Part shown: piece after piece, positions 1 to 4,680 of the stretch | How the letters are laid out: every line of letters starts with the position of its first letter | How positions within the stretch are numbered: the first letter of the stretch is position 1 | Origin: an uncultured Collinsella sp. | Lineage (GTDB): Bacteria > Actinomycetota > Coriobacteriia > Coriobacteriales > Coriobacteriaceae | DNA: 5,392 nt | Assembly (NCBI GenBank): GCA_900757265.1 | Contig: CAAENW010000125.1 | Span: 1 to 5,392 of the forward strand | Direction of reading: 5' to 3' | Notes under the pieces: generated by a model | Databases searched by the model: none | What the model saw: only the letters and a program-made list of their open reading frames with translations | What the model was told of the DNA's origin: nothing | Position numbers and translations under genes: made by a program

Positions 1-77
1 ACAGGGATATTGCGCGACGCAAAGAACTCACGGGTTCGGTCGGCGGCAGATTCACAGGTCAGGACAAAATCACTCAT
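1..77 (-). CDS. DegV family protein, N-terminal fragment (runs off the left edge)
   Basis: Reading leftward from the ATG at 77-75, the frame is open to the window edge and gives 26 residues beginning MSDFVLTCESAADRTREFF. A short beta strand followed by a Ser/Thr-rich turn (here TCESAADRT) is how DegV-family proteins open. Proteins of this family bind a fatty acid, and in several Gram-positive bacteria they act as the FakB subunit that presents it to a fatty-acid kinase. The start is supported by a strong Shine-Dalgarno AAGGAG at 89-84, six bases before the ATG. The gene is divergent from fbp and has its own candidate extended -10 upstream. The family call rests on the N-terminus only. The catalytic-pocket and fatty-acid-binding residues lie outside the window, so which paralogue it is cannot be said. 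Confidence 0.7.
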   Translation of the reverse strand, partial: MSDFVLTCESAADRTREFFASRNIP

Positions 78-105
78 ATGAGGCTCCTTACTCATTGCTG
101 CGCAA

Positions 106-114
106 ATTATCGCA
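106..114 (-). promoter_or_regulatory. Candidate extended -10 promoter for the leftward DegV-family gene
   Basis: On the minus strand the bases 114-106 read TGCGATAAT, an extended -10 (TGn plus GATAAT, one change from TATAAT). Transcription would start near position 99, leaving a leader of about 22 bases that contains the AAGGAG ribosome site at 89-84. No good -35 sits at 16-18 bases upstream; TTGTAC occurs with about 20 bases of spacing. An extended -10 can work without a strong -35. This is inferred from motif match and position only. Confidence 0.4.
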
Positions 115-147
115 CAACAATCTTAAATACGGTACAAATGTCCACTA

Positions 148-378
148 TTTACCAATGCGAACCGTTTGTATTGAATATCTTTATCATGAACATCCTCATC
201 CCCGCCATGGGCCAACGTGGGCAAAATCACCCACTTCGTCTCCACTCAACCGCCATATCTACCTCAACTAAATCGATTTACCAAACCGTTCAGCCGACAA
301 TTCAGCCGCCGGCGCAAAATCGAAACAAAGCCGGCGCATACTGGTAAACGCTTGACGCTGTTTTATCAGTTTTACCAA
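148..378. repeat. Repeated TTTACCAA motif, possible operator sites
   Basis: The octamer TTTACCAA occurs exactly at 148-155, 277-284 and 371-378. Its core also occurs in the opposite orientation as TGGTAAA at 342-348. The last two sites form an inverted repeat separated by 22 bases that encloses TTGACG (352-357), and the rightmost copy ends 20 bases before the fbp start codon. Three identical octamers in about 230 bases is more than chance would normally give in mixed sequence, although the A/T-rich composition helps. A DNA-binding regulator of fbp or of the divergent gene could use them. No known operator consensus is recognised. Confidence 0.35.
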
Positions 379-397
379 CCATATCGGAAGGTGTTTC

Positions 398-2314
398 ATG
401 GTCGCATTCGATCGCAATCCGCAAGACTTCAAGTATCTGCGCCTGCTGTCGAGACAGTTCCCCACCGAGCAATCCGCGTTTACCGAAATCATCAATCTCT
501 CGGCCATCCTCAACCTGCCCAAGGGCACCGAGCACTTTATGAGCGACCTGCATGGCGAATACGAAGCCTTCATGCACATCCTCAACAACTGCTCGGGCGT
601 CGTACGCGAACATGTCGACGAGATCTTTGGCGACACGCTCACCTTTGACGAAAAGGGCGAGCTGTGCACGCTCATCTACTACCCGCGCGAGAAGATCGAG
701 CTGGTCCGCAGCCAGCACGAGGACTCGCCCACCTGGTACAAGACCATGCTCGACCAACTCATTGTGGTTGCCCGCTCGCTTTCGAGCCGCTATACCCGCT
801 CCAAGGTGCGTAAGGCCATCCCGCGCGATTACGCCTACATCATCGACGAGCTGCTGCACACACATCCGGACGAGAACAACTATCGCGTGCGCTATCACGA
901 GCGCATCGTGGAGTCCATTCTGGAGACCGCCAGCGCCGACGACTTTATCGAGTCGCTTGCCTCGCTCATCAAGCGCCTGGCCGTCGACCACCTGCACCTG
1001 GTGGGCGACATCTTCGACCGCGGCGGCGGCGCGGCCAAGATTATGGACCGCCTGCTCACCTACCATTCGCTCGACATCCAGTGGGGCAATCACGACCTGC
1101 TGTGGATGGGCGCCGCTGCCGGCGAGCCCGCCTGCATCGCCACGGTGCTGCGCAACAACCTGCGCTACGACAACTACGAGATTCTCGAAAACGACTATGG
1201 CATCTCGCTGCGCGAGCTCGTCGCCTTCGCCGACGCCACCTATATCGCCGGCGAGCCCATCAGCCCGCTGATCAAAGCCATCAACGTCCTGCTCTTTAAG
1301 CTCGAGGGCCAGATTATCCAGCGTCACCCGGAGTTCGACATGGCCGACCGCCTGCTGCTCGACAAGGTCGATCACGACGCCGGCACGGTCACCCTCGCCG
1401 ACGGCAGCGTATGGCCGCTCACGACCAACGACTTCCCCACCGTCGACCCGGCGGACCCCTATACGCTCACGTCTCAGGAGCAGCACATCATCGACAAGCT
1501 CGTGTCCGAGTTTGTCACCGCCGATCACCTGCATCGCCATATCGATTTCCTCTATTCCCACGGCTCGATGTACAAAGTCGCCAACGGCAACCTGCTCTTC
1601 CACGGCTGCGTACCGCTCAACGAAGACGGCACCTTTAGCAGCATGAACTGTCTGGGCACCTGGCACGCAGGCCGCGATTATCTCGATTTTTGCGACCACA
1701 TCGCCCGCCGCGCCTGGCGCGTGGGCGACCGCGACGCCCTCGACTGGATGTGGTACCTGTGGATCGGCTTTAACTCACCCGCCAGCGGACGCGTGGTGCG
1801 CACCTTCGAGCGCGCTTACATTGCCGACAAGAGCACGTGGGTCGAGCCGATGGACCCGTACTTTACGCTTACCAAGTCGCCCTCAGTCTGCGACGACATC
1901 ATGCGCGAGTTTGGCGTCACCCCCATGGCGTGCTCGCCGACGGGGCACATCATCAACGGCCACACCCCGGTCAAGACCACCAAGGGCGAGCAGCCCATCC
2001 GCGCCAACGGTAAGCTGCTGGTCATCGACGGCGGTTTCTGTCGCGCCTACCACCCCAAAACGGGCATCGCCGGCTACACGCTCATCTCGAGCTCGCGAGG
2101 ATGCCGCCTCAAGTCGCACCAGGCCTTTACCACCGTTGCCGAGGCGCTCACCCGCAACATCGATATCGAAAGCGAGACCAACCGCTTTGACGAGGCCGAC
2201 CGCCGCCGCATGGTCAGCGATACCGATACCGGCGCCAAGATTCGCAGCCAAATCCAGGACCTGCGCCAGCTGCTCGATGCATATAGAAACGGTGCTATCG
2301 AGGAGCGTGCCTAG
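398..2314 (+). CDS. fbp: Fructose-1,6-bisphosphatase, class III (Firmicutes-type)
   Basis: This 638-residue cytoplasmic enzyme hydrolyses fructose 1,6-bisphosphate to fructose 6-phosphate and phosphate (EC 3.1.3.11), the irreversible step of gluconeogenesis. The length is close to the Bacillus subtilis class III enzyme (about 670), which is longer at its N-terminus. The N-terminal block (FKYLRLLSRQFPT near residue 11, then AILNLPKGTEHF) is typical of the family. The metallophosphoesterase metal-binding motifs are all present: SDLHGE at 49-54, GDIFDRGG at 203-210, GNHD at 230-233, HG at 402-403 and NGHTP at 520-524. A family-typical block, VIDGGFCRAYHPKTGIAGYT, follows. The ATG is preceded by GGAAGG at a six-base spacing. 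Family members use manganese, and the B. subtilis enzyme responds to phosphoenolpyruvate and AMP; nothing here shows whether this one does. The gene has no frameshift or missing motif. Two gtrA-like genes follow on the same strand. Confidence 0.97.
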   Translation: MVAFDRNPQDFKYLRLLSRQFPTEQSAFTEIINLSAILNLPKGTEHFMSDLHGEYEAFMHILNNCSGVVREHVDEIFGDTLTFDEKGELCTLIYYPREKIELVRSQHEDSPTWYKTMLDQLIVVARSLSSRYTRSKVRKAIPRDYAYIIDELLHTHPDENNYRVRYHERIVESILETASADDFIESLASLIKRLAVDHLHLVGDIFDRGGGAAKIMDRLLTYHSLDIQWGNHDLLWMGAAAGEPACIATVLRNNLRYDNYEILENDYGISLRELVAFADATYIAGEPISPLIKAINVLLFKLEGQIIQRHPEFDMADRLLLDKVDHDAGTVTLADGSVWPLTTNDFPTVDPADPYTLTSQEQHIIDKLVSEFVTADHLHRHIDFLYSHGSMYKVANGNLLFHGCVPLNEDGTFSSMNCLGTWHAGRDYLDFCDHIARRAWRVGDRDALDWMWYLWIGFNSPASGRVVRTFERAYIADKSTWVEPMDPYFTLTKSPSVCDDIMREFGVTPMACSPTGHIINGHTPVKTTKGEQPIRANGKLLVIDGGFCRAYHPKTGIAGYTLISSSRGCRLKSHQAFTTVAEALTRNIDIESETNRFDEADRRRMVSDTDTGAKIRSQIQDLRQLLDAYRNGAIEERA

Positions 2315-2321
2315 CTCCACT

Positions 2322-2375
2322 CGTGGGGATTGGCTAAACTTGCTTGGTTTGTCATCCCCACGGCGCTGCGGCGCC
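2322..2375 (+). promoter_or_regulatory. Two adjacent hairpins in the fbp to gtrA leader, without a T-tract
   Basis: The 78-base gap after fbp is mostly occupied by two stems. CGTGGGGAT (2322-2330) is perfectly complementary to ATCCCCACG (2354-2362), a 9-base-pair stem with a 23-base loop; AAAC and GTTT inside the loop can add four more pairs. Directly after it, GGCGC (2362-2366) pairs with GCGCC (2371-2375) around the tetraloop TGCG. There is no T-run after either stem, so this is not an ordinary intrinsic terminator. It ends just before the weak AAGGCAGG ribosome site of the next gene. It could set mRNA stability or processing between fbp and gtrA, or control translation. The pairing is seen; the role is inferred. 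Confidence 0.5.
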
Positions 2376-2392
2376 ACCCTAAGGCAGGTACC

Positions 2393-2788
2393 ATGCAAAA
2401 GCTCCTTGCGCAGATCATGAAGTTTGGCGTCGTCGGCGTTGTCGCCACGGTCATCGACTTTGGCATCATGAATCTGCTCCACTACGGTCTGGGCCTTAAC
2501 ATCCTGATTGCCAATACCAGCGGCTTTATCGTCTCGCTCATCTTTAACTATGTCGCGAGCATGAAGTATGTGTTTGCGCACAAGGAGGGTATGAGTCGCC
2601 GCCGCGAGTTCATTATCTTTGTCGTGCTGTCCGTTATTGGCTTGGCACTCAACGACGGCATCGTGCTGGCGCTCAACGCCGGCCTGGGGCTCGAGGCCAA
2701 TATCGCCAAGATTTGCGCTACCGCGCTGGTCATGGTCTACAACTTTGTCACGCGTAAGATCTTCCTGGAGGGCGAGGAGACCAAGTAG
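2393..2788 (+). CDS. GtrA-like family small membrane protein (first of two paralogues)
   Basis: This predicted 131-residue integral membrane protein has four hydrophobic helices at about residues 10-32, 35-55, 72-95 and 103-119, the layout of the GtrA-like family (Pfam PF04138). The opening KFGVVGVVATVIDFGI and the NYVASMKYVF stretch before the central charged loop (HKEGMSRRREF) are family-typical. GtrA and GtcA relatives take part in moving or using lipid-linked sugars for O-antigen, teichoic acid or arabinogalactan decoration; the substrate here is unknown. The ATG at 2393 is preferred because the resulting N-terminus (MQKLLAQ) matches that of the downstream paralogue (MRKALAQ) and AAGGCAGG lies just upstream. 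A TTG at 2330 would add 21 residues encoded by the hairpin leader and is unlikely. No glycosyltransferase gene adjoins it. It may be co-transcribed with fbp, as no terminator separates them. Confidence 0.88.
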   Translation: MQKLLAQIMKFGVVGVVATVIDFGIMNLLHYGLGLNILIANTSGFIVSLIFNYVASMKYVFAHKEGMSRRREFIIFVVLSVIGLALNDGIVLALNAGLGLEANIAKICATALVMVYNFVTRKIFLEGEETK

Positions 2789-2814
2789 CTCGGCCTCTTC
2801 GTTGCACTACGGGG

Positions 2815-2854
2815 CCCACGGATAACGCTCGTCGAACGCAGCGCTGTTCGTGGG
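2815..2854 (+). other. Hairpin after the first gtrA-like gene
   Basis: CCCACG (2815-2820) and CGTGGG (2849-2854) can form a 6-base-pair stem. The 28-base loop has further weak internal pairing around GCTCGTCGAACGCAGC. A moderately T-rich stretch follows, but not a clean T-tract, so termination here would be inefficient. The arm sequences echo those of the hairpin before the same gene (CGTGGGGAT and ATCCCCACG at 2322-2362). It may be a weak terminator or an RNA-processing structure. Confidence 0.3.
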
Positions 2855-2861
2855 TCTTGCT

Positions 2862-2896
2862 CGTTTACGGACGATTTTACAACGTTTGCGGATTGT
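2862..2896. repeat. Short direct repeat CGTTTRCGGA upstream of the second gtrA-like gene
   Basis: CGTTTACGGA starts at 2862 and CGTTTGCGGA at 2883, a spacing of 21 bases or about two helical turns. The next bases (CGATT against TTGT) are only loosely alike. Two similar sites on the same DNA face would suit a regulator upstream of the second gtrA gene. With a 10-base match carrying one mismatch, chance remains possible. Confidence 0.25.
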
Positions 2897-2939
2897 CTCT
2901 TGCAAATTTGACGAGTTCGTATAGTTCTTGCCAAAGACC

Positions 2940-2968
2940 TTACGTTTCCCATGCAAAAGCTCTAAAGT
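2940..2968 (+). promoter_or_regulatory. Weak candidate promoter for the second gtrA-like gene
   Basis: TTACGT (2940-2945) and TAAAGT (2963-2968) are separated by 17 bases, the right geometry for a sigma-70-type promoter, and would give a leader of about 33 bases. TAAAGT matches four of six -10 positions, whereas the -35 is poor. The 219-base gap before this gene suggests it has its own promoter. Other hexamers nearby (TTGACG at 2908, TATAGT at 2920) do not pair at workable spacing. The call is tentative. Confidence 0.2.
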
Positions 2969-3007
2969 ATCCTCTGCTCGATTCGTCAACGCATTGGATG
3001 TGATTAC

Positions 3008-3415
3008 GTGCGCAAGGCACTGGCACAACCTCATACTAAGCAATTCCTCAAGTTCGCTGTCGTGGGCCTTATCTCCTTTGGCATCGACTGGGGCATGCTG
3101 ATTGCGCTCGTCGAGCTGTTCCATCTCGACTTTTTGATGAGCACCACAGTCTCGTTTACCACCTCCGTCGTGGTTAACTACTGGCTCAGCATGAAGTACG
3201 TGTTCGACCATCGCGAGGGCATGAGCCGCAAGCGCGAGTTTACGATCTTCACCATCCTGTCGGTAATTGGTCTGGGTCTCAACGACCTGTACATGTTTGT
3301 GGGCGTCACGTTTTTGAGCATCGGCTACCAGGCCATGAAGGCAATCGCAACGTTCTTGGTCACCTGGTACAACTACTTTAGCCGTCGCTTATTCCTCGAG
3401 GGCGCGCAGTCGTAG
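3008..3415 (+). CDS. GtrA-like family small membrane protein (second of two paralogues)
   Basis: This is a predicted 135-residue membrane protein with four hydrophobic helices at about residues 14-36, 43-65, 77-101 and 107-125, again the GtrA-like (PF04138) layout. It is plainly homologous to the upstream gtrA product. Both share KF.VVG near the start, NY..SMKYVF.H.EGMSR.REF.IF and LSVIGL.LND in the centre, and FLEG at the C-terminus, so the two genes look like an old tandem duplication that has since diverged. The start is a GTG at 3008, chosen because it gives an N-terminus matching the paralogue and no in-frame ATG lies between it and the upstream stop at 2963. The ribosome site (GGATG, 2996-3000) is weak. 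A role in lipid-linked sugar handling at the inner membrane follows from the family only. A strong terminator follows 25 bases after the stop codon. Confidence 0.87.
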   Translation: MRKALAQPHTKQFLKFAVVGLISFGIDWGMLIALVELFHLDFLMSTTVSFTTSVVVNYWLSMKYVFDHREGMSRKREFTIFTILSVIGLGLNDLYMFVGVTFLSIGYQAMKAIATFLVTWYNYFSRRLFLEGAQS

Positions 3416-3440
3416 ACGGCCCAACATAATCTCGCTTCGC

Positions 3441-3478
3441 AGCCGGTTGGAATTCACGTTCCAACCGGCTTTTTGTTT
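3441..3478 (+). terminator. Intrinsic terminator closing the fbp and gtrA group
   Basis: AGCCGGTTGGAA (3441-3452) is perfectly complementary to TTCCAACCGGCT (3459-3470), giving a 12-base-pair stem with a 6-base loop. TTTTGTTT follows directly. This is a textbook rho-independent terminator 25 bases after the second gtrA stop codon. Confidence 0.95.
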
Positions 3479-3522
3479 ACAGAGTCTGCCGCGGAAGGCG
3501 TACGAGGCGGGCTACAGTGCAT

Positions 3523-3708
3523 GAATGGGACGCAGTTTCCCTATGAGCGCCGTTCCGGAAAGTGCATCCCAGATTGCAGCCTCAGAATGGGACACAGCTT
3601 CCGCAACGCCGTCCTAGCGGAAACTGTGTCCCGGAATTCGCCTTCAGAGTGGGATGCAATTTCCGGTTGAGCCTCGATTGGGAAACGACGTCCCATTCGC
3701 ATGAAAAC
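3523..3708. repeat. Three tandem 62-base palindromic repeat units
   Basis: Left arms lie at 3523-3540, 3585-3603 and 3647-3665 and start exactly 62 bases apart. They read GAATGGGACGCAGTTTCC, GAATGGGACACAGCTTCCG and GAGTGGGATGCAATTTCCG. Matching inverted right arms lie at 3556-3571, 3618-3632 and 3680-3698, and their GGAAA cores (3557, 3619, 3681) also repeat at exactly 62 bases. Each unit therefore folds into one hairpin with a loop of about 14-15 bases. Unit 1 pairs 13 of 15 positions. Unit 2 pairs 14 of 16 plus one G-T pair. Unit 3 pairs 13 of 19 plus two G-T pairs. The loops differ in sequence, while the spacers after units 1 and 2 are partly alike. No open frame is conserved, because 62 is not a multiple of three. 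The array fills the space between two converging terminators. It resembles a REP/BIME-like cluster or a miniature element remnant; I do not recognise the family. Confidence 0.85.
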
Positions 3709-3740
3709 GGGCGGCTCGGATGTTGGTCCGAACTGCCCGT
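3704..3740 (-). terminator. Intrinsic terminator for the leftward surface-protein pair
   Basis: On the minus strand, bases 3740-3727 pair with 3720-3707 around the 6-base loop CCAACA. The stem is ACGGGC then AGTTCGGA against TCCGAGCC then GCCCGT: 14 positions with one A-C mismatch and one G-T pair. TTTT follows at 3707-3704. It starts 22 bases beyond the DUF4430 stop codon. Confidence 0.85.
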
Positions 3741-3762
3741 CTGGCGCGCTATGTCGAGGCCT

Positions 3763-4671
3763 CTAGCCCGTTACGTAATACCACACGACGTTGGCGCCAT
3801 TAGGGAGAACGTAGTTACTGCAGGCCGTCATGGGCGCTGTGCCGTTAACGGAGTACATCCAGCCGCTCTTGCCGCCATGCTCCATCTCGGCCAAACCGCC
3901 AATGGCGGCAACATACGTTCCGTACGACGTGCCGCGCGCATTCACGGAAAGCCCTAGGGCGCACAGGGCATCGTAGGCCGTAGCGCCCTCGTTAAAGGTG
4001 AAGGTGCCACTAGAAGACACAGGATTGCCCACGGCGCTCGATGTGACCGAAACCGTCACCGTGACGTAGCCAGGCTGCTGCGAGCCGCCCTGATTGCCAG
4101 CAGAGGCGCTGCCGCTGTTGGATGCAGACCCACCGCCAGACACCGAGCCGCCGCCCGAAGAAGAGCCGTCAGAAGAACTCGATCCACCGGCGGATTCGGA
4201 GCCATGTCCGGCAGACACGTTGCTGGACTTCTTCCCGCCCTTGCCTTCGGACTTCTTCTCCTTCGAATCCTTTTTTGAGTCCTTGTCCGAGGATTCGGAA
4301 GCGTCCTTGGAATCAGATTCATCCGAGTCCTTCGACCCGTCCTTCGCATTGTCCGAAGATTTGGAGTCCTTGGACGCAACCTTACCCGAAGCGGTAGTCG
4401 AGCCGGAAACCGACGCATCCTTGGCAACGACGCTCTCCCCCGTCACGGTCTCGACAATCCAATCGATGGACCAAGCACCGCTGACGGAAGGGTGAACAAA
4501 GCCCAGCGATACGACAATCAGCGCAATGCAGACGGCCGTCAGAGCGCCAAGCAGCGTCTTGCGCCGAGGGGCGGACGGCGCCGAGGCGGCGCCCTTTTGC
4601 TTTGCATCGTCGAGTTGAATGAACGACGAGTCGGGCTGCTTGGAGTCGGCGTCCTGAGGTTTATTGGACAC
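3763..4671 (-). CDS. Membrane-anchored DUF4430 (transcobalamin C-terminal-like) surface protein
   Basis: This predicted protein has 302 residues. Residues 1-38 are polar and probably cytoplasmic, and end in PRRK. Residues 40-59 (LLGALTAVCIALIVVSLGFV) form one membrane helix without a clear signal-peptidase site. Residues 95-150 are a Ser/Lys/Asp linker and 155-195 a Gly/Ser linker. From about 203 to the end is a DUF4430 domain (PF14478), shown by AYDAL near residue 232, GWMYSVNG at 270-277 and the terminal VVWYYVTG. Relatives of this fold include the C-terminal domain of cobalamin carriers, but its bacterial ligand is generally unknown. Two extracellular cysteines (237, 284) could form a disulfide. 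The GTG at 4671 is chosen because AGGTGAGG lies just upstream; a GTG at 4680, immediately after the upstream stop codon, would add three residues and lacks a ribosome site. The gene is 9 bases from its upstream neighbour, so an operon is likely. Confidence 0.85.
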   Translation of the reverse strand: MSNKPQDADSKQPDSSFIQLDDAKQKGAASAPSAPRRKTLLGALTAVCIALIVVSLGFVHPSVSGAWSIDWIVETVTGESVVAKDASVSGSTTASGKVASKDSKSSDNAKDGSKDSDESDSKDASESSDKDSKKDSKEKKSEGKGGKKSSNVSAGHGSESAGGSSSSDGSSSGGGSVSGGGSASNSGSASAGNQGGSQQPGYVTVTVSVTSSAVGNPVSSSGTFTFNEGATAYDALCALGLSVNARGTSYGTYVAAIGGLAEMEHGGKSGWMYSVNGTAPMTACSNYVLPNGANVVWYYVTG

Positions 4672-4680
4672 GGCCCTCAC

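Larger units (their letters stand above)
78..397. other. Divergent intergenic region between the DegV-family gene and fbp
   Basis: This 320-base stretch is clearly richer in A and T than the genes around it, and the short open frames that cross it have no recognisable product. It contains the leftward candidate promoter near 106-114, three exact copies of TTTACCAA (148, 277, 371) with an inverted partner at 342-348, and a weak hairpin (GTGGG at 217-221, CCCAC at 230-234). Next to fbp it carries the ribosome site GGAAGG (386-391), six bases before the ATG. I could not find a convincing sigma-70 promoter for fbp. TTGACG at 352-357 would serve as a -35, but no -10 lies at the right distance. Confidence 0.6.

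Noticed and set aside
217..234. GTGGG/CCCAC hairpin in the fbp leader as a riboswitch or terminator
   Set aside because: A five-base-pair stem with no T-tract and no recognisable aptamer around it is too weak to call.
78..347. Rightward 89-codon open frame in the DegV/fbp spacer
   Set aside because: It starts at the DegV ribosome-site region, has no ribosome site of its own, and its product is low-complexity and unlike any known protein. The region is better explained as divergent regulatory DNA.
302..1699. A 465-codon open frame on the minus strand opposite fbp
   Set aside because: It lies wholly antisense to an intact fbp. Its composition (Val, Ala, Asp, His rich without domains) is that expected from the complement of GC-rich codons, and it has no recognisable motif.
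2330..2392. A TTG start at 2330 for the first gtrA gene
   Set aside because: It would place the hairpin leader inside the protein and add a positively charged extension that the paralogue lacks. The ATG at 2393 matches the paralogue's N-terminus.
2908..2925. TTGACG and TATAGT as a promoter for the second gtrA gene
   Set aside because: Only six bases separate them, far too close for a sigma-70 promoter.
3473..3670. Rightward 65-codon open frame through the palindromic array
   Set aside because: It starts inside the terminator tail, and the 62-base repeat shifts frame at each unit, so the repeat is not maintained as protein.
3523..3708. A short CRISPR array
   Set aside because: The repeated arms alternate in orientation, the loops are only about 14-15 bases, the arms vary between units, and no cas gene is visible.
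4094..4495. Rightward 133-codon Ser/Pro/Glu/Asp-rich open frame
   Set aside because: It is the antisense reading of the Ser/Lys/Asp and Gly/Ser linkers of the DUF4430 gene, which has a membrane helix, a domain, a neighbour and a terminator to support it.
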